A DNA stretch of 64,000 bases from Arthrospira sp. PCC 9108 (GTDB lineage: Bacteria > Cyanobacteriota > Cyanobacteriia > Cyanobacteriales > Microcoleaceae): the NCBI GenBank assembly GCA_016745315.1, contig CP066886.1, positions 2,790,501-2,854,500 on the forward strand, read 5' to 3'. This document shows positions 36,408 to 46,952 of this stretch, in pieces (position 1 is the first letter of the stretch; each line of letters starts with the position of its first letter). The translations under genes and the position numbers were made by a program. The notes below the pieces were generated by a model. The model searched no databases. It worked only from the letters and a program-made list of their open reading frames with translations, and was not told the origin of the DNA.

Positions 36408-37762
36408 TGTCTCGACCTGACCCATCTACCGCCCATTTCCAACGTGCGCGCAGCAGTTTACAGCAGGCTTTAAAGCGTTATGGTCAAATGCGCCGCCAAC
36501 AGGACTCACGGGGTAGCCAACTACAAGCTACGGTACAGGAACAACTTGATACTCTGGCTGTTAACTTGGAAAAGCTAGATCAGGGGTTAATTCGGATCGC
36601 GGCTTTTGGTTTGGTTAGTCGTGGAAAGTCGGCGGTTTTGAATGCTTTGTTAGGTCAGCGAGTTCTGAAAACTGGACCAACTCACGGGGTCACGCAATGG
36701 CCGCGATCTGTGCGTTGGACGGTGAGACCTGAAGAAATACGGGAAGTAGAACCTATTGATGTGGAGTTAATCGATACCCCTGGACTTGATGAAGTCGCGG
36801 GCCAGATTCGAGGTGAAATGGCGCGGGAGGTTAGCCGTCAGGCGGATTTGATTCTGTTTGTGGTGTCGGGGGATTTGACCCGCACTGAGTATGAGGCGAT
36901 CGCCGAGTTAAAACGTACCCAAAAACCTTTGATTATCGTATTTAACAAGATTGACCTTTACCCAGAATCTGAACAGGAGGCGATTTATCGGAATTTGCAG
37001 CAGTTGGCGGTTCGGGGTTCGGCCATGGTTCCCTCATCTATAGAAATTGTCCGGGTTGCTGCTGAACCTACCCCCCTACAGGTGCGGGTAGAATGGCCTA
37101 ATGGCCGCATTACTCAGGAATGGGAGTCGCCACCTCCTCAAATTCAAGAGTTACAGCGGGCGATCGCTACTATTGTTTATCGGGAAGGGCGATCGCTTTT
37201 GGCTTTAAATGCTTTGGTTCAAGCCCGGGAAGCTGACCGAATGATCGCCCGCCAGACTGTCCGTTTACAGCGTGCTGAAGCCGAAGATTTAATCTGGAAG
37301 TTTACCCAATATAAAGCCATAGCCGTCGCTATCAATCCCATCGCCTTTTTGGATGTGGCGGGGGCCTTTTTTGCCGATTTGCTGTTAATTCGCGCTTTAG
37401 CTAAGTTGTATGGGTTGCCTATTACCAGTTATCAGGCGGGGAAATTATGGCGGCAAATTTTGGCTAGTTCTGGCGCGATTTTATTGGGTGAAGTCGGCAG
37501 TGGTTTACTCCTAGGAATCGGCAAAACTGGCGCGGGGTTAGTGGCTAATTTTCCCGGCTATGCAGGGGCTGCTATTACTCAAGCGGCGATCGCTGGTTAT
37601 GGTACTTATGTTGTCGGTCGCGCCGCCCAGGTTTACTTAGAACAGGGTTGCACTTGGGGAGAATATGGTATTGATACCGTCATTCAAGAGATTATTAATC
37701 AGTGCGATCGCGAGACGGTAATTTATCGTTTACGACAAGAATTTGATGATTTTATTGGATAG
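36407..37762 (+). CDS. GTPase with C-terminal DUF697-like membrane domain
   Basis: 451 residues. G1 is FGLVSRGKSAVLNALLG, G3 is DTPGLDE, and G4 is NKID (IVFNKIDLYPES). The C-terminal ~130 residues are hydrophobic (INPIAFLDVAGAFFADLLLI; AAITQAAIAGYGTYVVGRAA) and look like the DUF697 domain that tethers Era/dynamin-like GTPases to membranes. Coupled to the upstream epimerase by a one-base overlap. The cellular role is unknown; relatives are implicated in membrane or ribosome homeostasis (inference). Confidence 0.9.
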   Translation: MSRPDPSTAHFQRARSSLQQALKRYGQMRRQQDSRGSQLQATVQEQLDTLAVNLEKLDQGLIRIAAFGLVSRGKSAVLNALLGQRVLKTGPTHGVTQWPRSVRWTVRPEEIREVEPIDVELIDTPGLDEVAGQIRGEMAREVSRQADLILFVVSGDLTRTEYEAIAELKRTQKPLIIVFNKIDLYPESEQEAIYRNLQQLAVRGSAMVPSSIEIVRVAAEPTPLQVRVEWPNGRITQEWESPPPQIQELQRAIATIVYREGRSLLALNALVQAREADRMIARQTVRLQRAEAEDLIWKFTQYKAIAVAINPIAFLDVAGAFFADLLLIRALAKLYGLPITSYQAGKLWRQILASSGAILLGEVGSGLLLGIGKTGAGLVANFPGYAGAAITQAAIAGYGTYVVGRAAQVYLEQGCTWGEYGIDTVIQEIINQCDRETVIYRLRQEFDDFIG

Positions 37763-37763
37763 C

Positions 37764-38066
37764 ATGAATATTCCACACTTACAGCCCGAAACTATTGCCA
37801 CCATTCAACAAATGTCTGAACCGGAAATTAAAGAACTTGAGGAGTTTGTGCAATTCCTCGCCTGGAAAAAGTGCCGAGAATCAACAGAACCCTCTTCCCC
37901 CCCTGAATATAGCGCCTTAGTGCCTTCGGTTCCGGGGAATATTACCTTAGCTTCAGAATCTCCCCCTGCTCTCACTCAAGATAATTGGCATAAAGCCTTA
38001 GATATGCTCACCAAAGAACGCCTAAGTCAACTGCGAACACTACACCATCGCTTAAATTATCCCTAG
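37764..38066 (+). CDS. Small hypothetical protein downstream of the GTPase
   Basis: About 100 residues from the ATG at 37764, immediately after the GTPase stop; an earlier in-frame ATG at 37743 would overlap it. EIKELEEFVQFLAWKKCRE forms an amphipathic helix reminiscent of the DUF2281/antitoxin-like VQFLAWK motif, then a Pro/Ser-rich linker and a second helix (WHKALDMLTKERLSQLRTLH). Third gene of the epimerase-GTPase operon. No function is assigned. Confidence 0.6.
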   Translation: MNIPHLQPETIATIQQMSEPEIKELEEFVQFLAWKKCRESTEPSSPPEYSALVPSVPGNITLASESPPALTQDNWHKALDMLTKERLSQLRTLHHRLNYP

Positions 38067-38071
38067 AAACC

Positions 38072-38100
38072 TAGACAATCACTGCCCTCTATGGTATAAT
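38072..38100 (+). promoter_or_regulatory. Strong sigma-70-type promoter
   Basis: TAGACA (38072-38077; 5 of 6 matches to the -35 consensus) and a perfect TATAAT (38095-38100) with a 17-bp spacer. It drives the structured leader and small membrane-protein gene that follow. Confidence 0.7.
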
Positions 38101-38134
38101 GGCATGGTATGCTATATATAAACTAGCCATATAA

Positions 38135-38235
38135 CTCCCATCATAGGCTTAGTCAGCTTCGCCTATAAGGGAGTACCAGTGGTTAATTTGAGTTGAGCTA
38201 ACAACTACTCAAAGCGCGAGACTCTAACACTGGTA
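38135..38235 (+). ncRNA. Candidate structured 5' leader RNA
   Basis: Two stacked stem-loops start ~30 nt after the promoter. Hairpin 1: CTCCC/GGGAG and ATAGGC/GCCTAT (38135-38173). Hairpin 2: TACCAGTG (38074+100, i.e. 38174-38181) pairs perfectly with CACTGGTA (38228-38235), with inner TTTGAG/CTCAAA. No T tract follows, so it is not a simple terminator. It could be a riboswitch-like leader or a processed small RNA; no known family was recognised. Confidence 0.45.
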
Positions 38236-38283
38236 GACTCACCCTAATTTATTCACCCATTGTTATAGCAGAAGGTATTGACC

Positions 38284-38553
38284 GTGTTGAGGTTTTTACA
38301 GTTTCTCATTCAGGCTATTCAACCTTTTTTAGTTCCTATATGCTTTGTCGTCGCTTGGGGGTTGATGTTCCTGACAATTTGGAATGTCGGAGCAGCGATC
38401 GCCCAGACCATCAAAAGAGCTAAAATCATGCACAAAATCCCCTGTGCTAACTGTAGCTTTTTTACGGGAGATTACCGCCTTAAATGTCCTGTACAGCCAA
38501 CCATAGCACTCTCGGAAAGGGCGATCGACTGTCCCGACTACGAATCCAAATAA
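38284..38553 (+). CDS. Small membrane protein with Cys-rich tail
   Basis: 89 residues from a GTG start; AGAAGG lies 8 nt upstream of this GTG but only 2 nt from an alternative TTG at 38278. One or two membrane segments (~8-40, IQPFLVPICFVVAWGLMFLT) precede a tail with CANCSFFTG, LKCPVQP and DCPDYESK, four Cys that could bind a metal. It resembles a conserved cyanobacterial family without a known function. Preceded by a long structured leader. Confidence 0.7.
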   Translation: MLRFLQFLIQAIQPFLVPICFVVAWGLMFLTIWNVGAAIAQTIKRAKIMHKIPCANCSFFTGDYRLKCPVQPTIALSERAIDCPDYESK

Positions 38554-38575
38554 ACCAAAATATCTGGTCAAAATA

Positions 38576-39535
38576 TTAAGAGCCTGCCACATCAACCAGA
38601 ACCTTTAAAGTGCCAGGCTTTTGAGCATGGTTAAAGGCAGCGATCGCCTCATCTAAGGAATATTTAGCCTCAATCAAAGGTTCCACATCAACCCGAAATT
38701 CTGCCAATAGTTCCAAAGCCGGAACGAAAGGACCACAGCGGGAACCTAACAAAGCAATCTCATCTACCACCAGAGAAGATATATCAATAGTCAAATCCCC
38801 GGCATATGTACTTTTGAGAACCAGAATACCACGCGATCGCAAACTCCGACGGGCGATCGTAAATCCTTCAGGATTGCCAGTACATTCTACCGCCAAATCA
38901 AAACTTCTGTCAACTACAGCATCAGCCAATCCCGTTTTAATGCCCCTATTTTCTAATAATTCTAACTTATGTCGATGACGACCTACAGCCAACAAATCAC
39001 AACCCGTTAAAGCCAAAGTTTGAGCGATTAATTGCCCTAGTTTGCCATCTCCGACCACTAAAACCCGCCATTGCGGGTGAATAGATAGCTGTTGCTGAAT
39101 TTCCAACGCCGCCGCAATAGGTTCCGCAAAAGTCGCCGCGTCCGTAGAAACACTATGGGGAACTAAATGTAAATTTTGTACTGGAAGCGTGAGATAATCA
39201 GCGAATGCACCATTACGGTTAACTATACCTAAAACAGTGCGATTTTCGCAGTGGGTGGGTTGTTGAGTCAGGCAAAATCTACATTTACCACAGGCGGCGT
39301 TAATTTCTCCCACCACCCGCCGCCCCAGAAGATTAGGGGGACCTTGTTCCACCACACCGACAAATTCATGGCCCGGAATACCCTGGTAGGGATAATATCC
39401 CCTAAGTAATTCTAGGTCAGTGTTGCAAATCCCGGCTCGCAGGACTCGCACTAATGCCTCTCCTGGACTCGGTGTAGGCGTGGGTATGTCGGTGCGGAGT
39501 TCGAGTTGCTGATGTTCCAGCCAAACTGCTTTCAT
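38576..39535 (-). CDS. Zinc-dependent alcohol dehydrogenase-like (MDR) oxidoreductase
   Basis: 319 residues. The catalytic-zinc Cys (GICNTDLEL) and GHEFVGVV with its His-Glu pair are present, as is the four-Cys structural zinc loop (CGKCRFC...HC). The nucleotide-binding motif is VLVVGDGKLGQLIAQ. Medium-chain dehydrogenase family; substrate unknown. Its 3' end converges on the small Cys-rich membrane gene. Confidence 0.9.
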   Translation of the reverse strand: MKAVWLEHQQLELRTDIPTPTPSPGEALVRVLRAGICNTDLELLRGYYPYQGIPGHEFVGVVEQGPPNLLGRRVVGEINAACGKCRFCLTQQPTHCENRTVLGIVNRNGAFADYLTLPVQNLHLVPHSVSTDAATFAEPIAAALEIQQQLSIHPQWRVLVVGDGKLGQLIAQTLALTGCDLLAVGRHRHKLELLENRGIKTGLADAVVDRSFDLAVECTGNPEGFTIARRSLRSRGILVLKSTYAGDLTIDISSLVVDEIALLGSRCGPFVPALELLAEFRVDVEPLIEAKYSLDEAIAAFNHAQKPGTLKVLVDVAGS

Positions 39536-39684
39536 GGTTACGGTTTTACCTAATCAGTAACGTTTGCTATATTTTAGTCAATCTTTAAATTTACCGACAA
39601 CCGGGAATTTGTCACCTAGAATAGAAGCACAGTAAATTTTTACTAAAGGGCACCACTCAGGTGGTGAGTTGGTGGGTAGCACTG

Positions 39685-40791
39685 ATGCTGAAAAAGCTCA
39701 CACAAAATATATTATCAAGGTCTGGTCTGACAATTACTACTCTTGGTCTGATGATAGTTATTTCTTTATTATATGGCTCTGTTTATTTTTTATCGAGTCA
39801 TAATATGCTGCCTTTTGTGATTAGCTTGATTTCCGTGTTAGGAGCTGCTGGAATAGCTTGGCATAGTTACCAAAAACAACACAAGTGGCATCAAGAAAAA
39901 CAGGATTTAGAGAATCATATTCAAGACTTGCGCGATTCGGGGCATTTAAAACAAACTCAGCTAGAAAAAAGTTTGCAGAATTTAACCGAAAAATTTAATA
40001 ATATTGAACTGGAAAATATCCGCCTTAACAATAGTAATCTCCGCAAAGATGAATTTCTGAGGCAAACATCCCATGAACTGCGAACACCCCTCAATGGCAT
40101 TATCTGTTCTCTGCAACTGTTACTTGATGAGTTATATGATAACAGTGACGAAGAAACCGAACTGCTGCAACAAGCCTATCAGTCTTCTCTGCATTTAATT
40201 AACCTCATTAATCAGGTTTTGGATTTAGCAAAAATTGAAGCTGGGAAAGTCTCAATTGAGTTAAAGCCTATTGATTTGCACGCATCTCTAACCGCTGCTA
40301 TTTATTTACAGTTCGGCAATTTTCGCAAGAAAAATCTACAGCTTTACCGACAAGATTTTTTTCAAGGCATTAAAATTAAAGCCGACCCCAACAAATTAAA
40401 ACAAGTTTTGATTAATGTGATTGGTAATGCTATTAAATTTACAGACCGTGGTAATATTACGATTATTACTGAACTCCGACAGGTGAAATCTAATCCCAGC
40501 GACTCCCCAATCACTATGGCAGTTATCACTGTTCAAGATACCGGAATTGGTATTGAGCCGAAAAATCAACACCGACTTTTTGAGGCATTTCAAGTAGAAA
40601 ATGAGTCTAACACTAATCCTCAAGGAAGTACGGGACTCGGTTTAATGATATCTAAAAATTTGGTGGAAATGATGGGGGGTAGCATTTATTTAAACAGTCC
40701 CGGAAGAAACCAAGGAACTACCGTAGAAATTCTGCTACCCCTAGCTGATCAAGAATCGGAAATTGATGATAGTAATATTAAGTATGATTAG
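39685..40791 (+). CDS. Membrane-bound sensor histidine kinase
   Basis: About 368 residues from the ATG at 39685 (GGTGGG 8 nt upstream); a GTG at 39661 would add 8 residues. Two membrane segments (~10-35 and ~42-60) with almost no periplasmic loop, then a coiled coil, HisKA with RQTSHELRTPLNG, and HATPase with NVIGNAIKFTDRG, DTGIGIEP and GSTGLGLMISKNLV. No cognate response regulator is adjacent. The lack of a sensor domain suggests it senses within the membrane or through a partner. Confidence 0.92.
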   Translation: MLKKLTQNILSRSGLTITTLGLMIVISLLYGSVYFLSSHNMLPFVISLISVLGAAGIAWHSYQKQHKWHQEKQDLENHIQDLRDSGHLKQTQLEKSLQNLTEKFNNIELENIRLNNSNLRKDEFLRQTSHELRTPLNGIICSLQLLLDELYDNSDEETELLQQAYQSSLHLINLINQVLDLAKIEAGKVSIELKPIDLHASLTAAIYLQFGNFRKKNLQLYRQDFFQGIKIKADPNKLKQVLINVIGNAIKFTDRGNITIITELRQVKSNPSDSPITMAVITVQDTGIGIEPKNQHRLFEAFQVENESNTNPQGSTGLGLMISKNLVEMMGGSIYLNSPGRNQGTTVEILLPLADQESEIDDSNIKYD

Positions 40792-40825
40792 CCATTAATA
40801 TTACCTGATTAAACAACCCTACAGA

Positions 40826-41485
40826 TTACCAGGGAAGTACCTCACCATTAGCGTGCCAAAATGTGCCAGTATTATCTAAGTTGAGTTGATCAATTCTGGC
40901 TAATAGTCCCTGTACTGACTCGGTGGGAGTAATTCCAGTAAAGTTAGTCATGCGGGTTCTGACTAAGCCTGGGTGTAAAATACCTACAGAAATTCCCCGG
41001 GGTTTTAAGTCATGGGAGAGAGATTTTCCCGCCATACTTACCGCGACTTTAGACATTCGATAACCATAGGAACTCCCGGAGGTATTATCACCAATAGAAC
41101 CCATGCGACTGGTGATTATAGCAATTTTTGACCCAGACTGGAGGTGAGGGAGTAAAGCCTAAGTGACTCTCAAGGGTCCCAAGGCGTTGACTTCAAACTG
41201 TTGGCGGATACTATCAAAATCCAGGTTTTCCAGGGTGTTACGCTTTAAAATACCCGCGTTGTTAATCAGTACATCAATAGTGCTACCTTTTAAATTGGAG
41301 GCTAACTTACTGACGGCTTCTGGGGAGGTGATATCACACCCAGACTCGACTCGCACCCCTAATTATTCTAATTCGGCGCTAGAATGGCGACAGACTGCAA
41401 TCACAGTTTCTTGGCGATCGCATAATTGACGACAAAATTCTAAGCCAATTCCTCCGGTAGCACCCGTAACTAAATAAGTTGCCAT
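40826..41485 (-). pseudogene. Short-chain dehydrogenase with two in-frame nonsense codons
   Basis: Reading from ATG 41485 gives MATYLVTGATGGIGLEF (cofactor motif), then TAA at 41363-41365, then VDVLINNAGI-type NNAG, then TAG at 41159-41161, then the catalytic S...SYGYRMSK. The frame is otherwise intact for ~220 codons. The stops stand where Gln is expected (ELE-Q-LG and VT-Q-ALLPHL), so both can be explained by single C-to-T changes. Its start is 23 bp from the end of group II intron B. Confidence 0.88.
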
Positions 41486-41507
41486 TAGGATTCAATTATC
41501 AAACTAT

Positions 41508-44098
41508 TAGGGGTCGAGATAGACCTCACGGTCTACCCCTCCCATTCAGCAGCAGAACCGTACATGAGACTTTCACCTCATACGGCTCCTAGTTTGACCG
41601 TCTCCTTGTTAAGAGTACAGCATCATCTCTTCATCAAGAGCTGTTTTATCATCGTGACAATGGCGATGTAATAGTTGAAGATTCTTGTATTCATCCTTTC
41701 CGCCTTGGCTTCTAGGTACAATATGGTCTACTTCAATAAAGTCTGACGGGGTAAAGAATTGCCCACACCAGGTACATCTACCTTTTTATTTCTTGAGTAG
41801 TTTTGCAACTCTATTTGGCGTATCGATTGCTTGTCCTTTCCTGTTTGCCCAGTAAGTCCAATTTCCGTCATAAAGTGTTGCTTCCGGGCGTATTAGGGTG
41901 TGTCTGACAATTGGAGTCCACTTATGTTTCCATAATTGGATTCCATCTTTGGTCTGGAATAACCAAGATTCATGCCTTTCTTTCCCATTGCTAAGTTTAA
42001 CCATTCCATGTCTGAAATAGTTTCCTAGCTTTTCGTAACTTGCCTTTTGGCATCTTGATTTTGTCCATGCCCGTAACATTTGCCAAACTATGTTGTCTAG
42101 CTTATTGAAGGTCTCTGTTGAGACTACCGCTGAATAATAATTTGTCCATCACCGAATCATCGGGTTTAGATGTTTAATCAGGGCTGATTGAGGTGCAGTT
42201 TTAGATTGTTTAATTACACCTTTTATCGCTTATGTGTGGGCAACTGCTTTTGGGCTGGGTTTTATGTGGGTTTTATGTCCGATTAATCGGCTCTTACGTC
42301 CCCCTGTTTTTCCAGTTTTATATTTTCCTACTGGATGTTGCCTGATATTGAATCCTAGAAAGTCGAACCCTGGTTTTTCTGTTTTACCATCATACTCAAT
42401 AGATTTGAGCGTGTGGCAGATTCGAGTTTTTTCAGGTTTTATTTCTAAGCCTACGGGTTTTAACCATTCGGTGATTGCAGTTTGGCACTGTTCAATGATT
42501 CCTAGGTCTTTTGAGATGACCACAAAATCATCGGCGTATCTTATGACATTCGCATACGGGCGATTGTCTGTTTTCTTAGGGTACAGTTTTTCAATTAACC
42601 TAATCATCCCCAACAGTTCGATGTTAGCGAGTATTGGACTTATTACCCCTCCTTGAGGTGTCCCTGCTTCTGTATCCTCAAATACACCGTTATCTAGCAC
42701 ACCTGCTTTGAGCCATTGTTTCAGGTCTCTTTTTAGGCAGCTTGGACAATGAATTTTGGACAGTAGGTAATCATGGTTCACGGTAAGAGCATTTCGCTAT
42801 ATCTGCATCAAGAACATAATATTGTCCTTTATTAATGGCAGCGTAAATCCTGCCTATTGCATCCTGGGCTGACCGTCCAGGACGGAACCCATAGCTTGTG
42901 CCTTCAAATCTCGATTCCCATTCAGGTTCGAGAGCCGTTTTAACCAAGGCTTGCCTCGCTCTATCTTGGATTGTGGGAATTCCTATTCCAGCTTTTTTCA
43001 TCCCTACCAGGTTTTGGAATCCACACCCGTCGCAGTGGTTTTGCTTTGAGATTTCCTTTAATGTTCTTAACAAGTTCGAGCCTTTGTCTTGGAGTGATGG
43101 CTCTTACTCCATCAACACCGGCTGTCTTCTTGCCTTGACCCGCCTGGGGGGCGGGTTTATTAAGCTGACTGTTGGGAAGCATGGCTGACCGTGGAACCCG
43201 CCCCTACAGTCGCACTGCTAGGAGTCGGGCATAATATGACTTCACCAATAGACGTTGCCACCTTCGTGCCTTTGCGTCTTGTCCCGATTTAGCTGCTTGG
43301 AATATACTCTTTTGGAGCTTGAATACTTTCCGTTGAACCTTAGTCCATGGGATTGCCTTCCATGCGTTGTTCGTAGTCTTGATTGGTCTGGGTTTGCCAA
43401 ATCCTCTCTTTAAACTCGCTATCGCCATTTGTACACCTACTAGACTTCATTCCTTACAATCAAACCGTGACCTGTTAGCATATCCCTACCATTACAGCAG
43501 GGCGTTGGCTTTTGGTCACATCTCACATCCTCTAAGACTTGCGGTTACACTTATCCCTACTGATATTTCGACCAAATAATCAGAGTCTAGGAGGACTTAA
43601 AACGTTCCATTTATATGGGCATTCCATCTTTAGATTTGTCCTTTCCACCGGGGTACTTTTAAAGGTCTGTGTAGGTAGTAAAGAGAAACCCCTACTTTTC
43701 CCCTTGCTCTTTTGAGCGCAGCGTGTCAACCTGTTTCGCTGCTCAATAATGACGATGGTTCAAGCCGGACATTCGGTTTCCCTAATCATGGATGGTTGGC
43801 AGTGGTCGCATCTGGTAGTAGGTTCTACTTCACGCCTTCCGTTCCCCGCTTCAGTCCTGGGGTTATGATTCCCAAAACTGGGGGTGGCTGTCACCGTTAC
43901 TCTTTACTCCCTGATTTCTCAGTTTGTTCATGACCTTAAGTTCCCTGCCTTGTTTGGATTTTTCCAAACGTCGGGACATATAAACAGTTATGGGATGGTC
44001 AGGGAAGCGACTCCCTATATTCCACCAAGGGGTGGAAGTCCCACCGGGTAGTTATTTCGGGTATTGCAACCCTATGCGCGTGCCTGAACGTTTCGCAC
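41508..44098 (-). mobile_element. Group II intron B with degenerate RT
   Basis: The 5' end GTGCGAAACGTT is at 44098 and the 3' end CTCGACCCCTA at 41508 (within 1 nt). Domain V has GAGCCGTATGAGGTGAAAG with an intact AGC triad. ~2.59 kb. Its domain I region is the same family as the ORF-less introns; domain IV holds an RT/maturase frame that is badly broken. First (most downstream) of three tandem introns. Confidence 0.88.
41609..43428 (-). pseudogene. Group II intron RT-maturase of intron B
   Basis: Pieces: N-terminal (43204-43428, MAIASLKRGFGKP) ending at the shared TAG; a short in-frame continuation to the GRDEKSW frameshift; fingers/palm A (to 43073-42771, ALEPEWESRF, YVLDADIAKC); then palm with IRYADDFVVIS (42230-42781). 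Extra lesions unique to B: TAA in AHT-EVIKG, TGA before the NYYSAVVS-type X domain, and TAA in AKLLKK-KGRC before the HNH endonuclease (CTWCG...EVDHIVPRSQGGKDEY). Not functional. Confidence 0.9.
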
Positions 44099-44181
44099 CT
44101 CTTATCTTGTTGTAGCGGGTTTGGCGATGTTTTGAGTAGGCGATCGCCAAAATTTCTAAAATTTAGGTATCGGATCAGTAT

Positions 44182-46808
44182 TAGGGGTCGAGATAGACCT
44201 CACGGTCTACCCCTCCCATTCAGCAGCAGAACCGTACATGAGACTTTCACCTCATACGGCTCCTAGTTTGACCATCTCCTTGTTAAGAGTACAGCTACAT
44301 CTCTTCATCAAGAGCTGTCTTATCATCGTGACAATGGCGATGTAATAGTTGAAGATTCTTGTATTCATCCTTTCCGCCTTGGCTTCTAGGTACAACGTGG
44401 TCTACTTCAATTAAGTCTGATGGGGTAAAGTATTGCCCACACCAGGTACATCTACCTTTTTTTTTGAGAAGTTTTGCTACCCTAGTTGGCGTGTCGATTG
44501 CTTGTCCTTTCCTGGTTGCCCAGTAAGTCCAGTTTCCGTCGTATGGTGTTGCTTTTGGGCGTATTAAGGTATGTCTGACAATTGGAGTCCAGTTGTGTTT
44601 ATATAGATGTAACCCATCTTTGGTTTGGAACAACCAAGTTTCATGTCTTTCTTTACCATTGCTAAGTTTAACTATTCCACTTCTGAAGTAATTCCTTAGC
44701 TTTTCGTAATTTGCCTTATTGCATCTTGAAACTGTCCATGCCCTTAATATTTGCCAAACTGTTTTGTCTAGCTTATTGAAGGTCTCTGATGAGACTACCG
44801 CTGAGTAATAATTTGACCATCCCCGAATAATTAGGTTTAGTTTGTTAATCAGGGCTGATTGAGGTGCTGTTTTATGTTGTTCTATTACACCTTTAATCAC
44901 TTCTGTGTTGGCTTTGACTGCTTTATTGCTGGGTTTTATAAGGGTTTTGAACCCTAATGGTTTCCCATTTGTGCTTTTTCCAGTCTTGTGTTTTCCTACG
45001 GGGTATTGCCTGATATTGAATCCTAGAAAGTCGAACCCTGGATTCTCTGTCTTGCCGCCATACTCAATAGTTTTGAGTGTATGACAGATTCGAGTCTTTT
45101 CAGGTTTTATTTCTAGTCCTACAGGTTTTAGCCATTCAGAAATAGCAGTTTTGCACTGTTCAATGATTCCTAGGTCTTTGGAGATGACCACAAAATCATC
45201 GGCATATCTTATAAGGTTCACCTGAGTGGCTGTGCCTTTATTTGGATACATTCCTTTAACTAGCCTTTCTATTCCCAACAGTGCGATGTTGGCGAGTATT
45301 GGACTTATTACCCCTCCTTGAGGTGTCCCTGCTTCTGTATCCTCAAATACGTCGTTATCCAGCACACCCGATTTGAGCCATTGTTTTAGGTCTTTCTTTA
45401 GGCTGCTTGAACAATGAATTTTGGACAGTAGGTAATCATGGTTCACGGTAAGAGCATTTTGCTATATCGGCATCAAGAACATAGTATTGTCCTTGATTTA
45501 TGGCAGTATAAATTCTGCTTATTGCATCGTGGGCTGACCGTCCAGGACGGAACCCGTAGCTTGTGCCTTCAAATCTCGATTCCCATTCAGGTTCGAGAGC
45601 CGACTTAACCAAGGCTTGCCTTGCTCTATCTTGGATTGTGGGTATTCCTATTCCAGCTTTTTTCATCCCTACCAGGTTTTGGAATCCAAACCCGTCGCAG
45701 TGGTTTTGCTTTGAGGTTTCCCTTAATGTTTTCAACAAGTTCTAACCTTTGTCGTGGAGAGATTACTCTTATTCCATCAACTCCGGCTGTTTTCTTGCCT
45801 TGACCCGCTTGGGGGCGGGTTTATTAAGCTGACTGTTGGGAAGCATGGCTGACCGTGGAACCCGCCCCTACAGTCGCACTGCTAAGAGTCGGGCATAATA
45901 TGATTTCACCAGTAGACGTTGCCACCTTCGTGCCTTTGCGTCTTGTCCCGATTTAGCCGCTTGAAATATACTCTTTTGGAGCTTGAAGACTTTCCGTTGA
46001 ACCTTAGTCCATGGGATGGCCTTCCATGCGTTGTTCGTAGTCTTGATTAGTTTTGGTTTCCCAAACCCTTTCTTTAAACTCGCTATCGCCATTTGTACAC
46101 CTACTAGACTCTATTCTTACAATCAAACCGTGACCTGTTAGCATATCCCTACCATTACAGTCGGGCATTGGCTTCTGGTCACATCTCACCCCCTAATGGG
46201 CTTGCGCTTACACTTTCACTACTGACTCTCTCGACCAGATTGTCAGAGCCCAAGAGGGGTTAAAACGTTCCGTTTATATGGGCATTCCATCTTTAGATTT
46301 GTCCTTTCCACCGGGGTACTTTTAAAGGTCTGTGTAGGTGATAATATAAATACCCTACTTTTCCCTATACTCTTTTGAGCGCAGCGTATCAACCTATTTC
46401 GCTGCTTATTAGTGACGATGGTTCAAGCCGGACATTCGGTTTCCCTAATCATGGATGGTTGGCAGTGGTCGCTTTCTGGTAGTAGGTTCTACTTCACGCC
46501 TTCCGTTCCCCGCTTCAATCCTGGGGTTATGATTCCCAAAACTGGGGGTGGCTATCGCCGTTACCCTGACTCCCTAACTTCTACTTATCTATTTTTAGTC
46601 TTACTATAAGTAATTTGTATAGGTTAGTTCGTTTTGACCTTGGGTTCCCTGCCTCGTTTGTATCGTTATGATACTAAACTTCGGGACGTACAAACAGTTA
46701 TAGGGATGGTCAGGAGTGCGTTCCTTATATTTAACCAAGGGGTTAAAGTCCCCACCAGGCGGTTATTTCGGGCATTGCAGCCTTATTTCATACCTGAACG
46801 TTTCGCAC
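44182..46808 (-). mobile_element. Group II intron C with split RT
   Basis: The 5' end GTGCGAAACGTT is at 46808 and the 3' end CTCGACCCCTA at 44182. Separated from intron B by an 83-bp exon and from D by 49 bp. Domain V is intact. The site used by guest introns elsewhere (GGCGAT|AGCC) is present and empty near 46551. Confidence 0.88.
44295..46092 (-). pseudogene. Group II intron RT-maturase of intron C
   Basis: N-terminal piece 45868-46092; middle piece 45436-45738 ending CSYREP; C-terminal piece 44295-45446 (383 residues) with YADD, X domain (IRGWSNYYSAVVS) and HNH endonuclease (VDHVVPRSQGGKDEYKNLQL). The middle and C-terminal pieces overlap by 11 nt in different frames. The C-run in the palindromic insert is 5 long (6 in B and E), giving a further shift. 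The C-terminal piece alone is long and intact. Confidence 0.88.
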
Positions 46809-46952
46809 TATATAATCATATCTATAATCAAAATCCATAATTCCCATAAACCCTGAGTAGGGGTCGAGAGAGATGTCGCCATCTCCCCCTCCCATACAGA
46901 ACCGTACTTGAGACTTTCACCTCATACGGCTCCTAATTTGACCGTCTCCTTG

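Noticed and set aside
42234..42656. Long frame antisense to the RT of intron B, with similar ones in E
   Set aside because: Shadow of the RT coding strand; it recurs only because the RT copies are similar.
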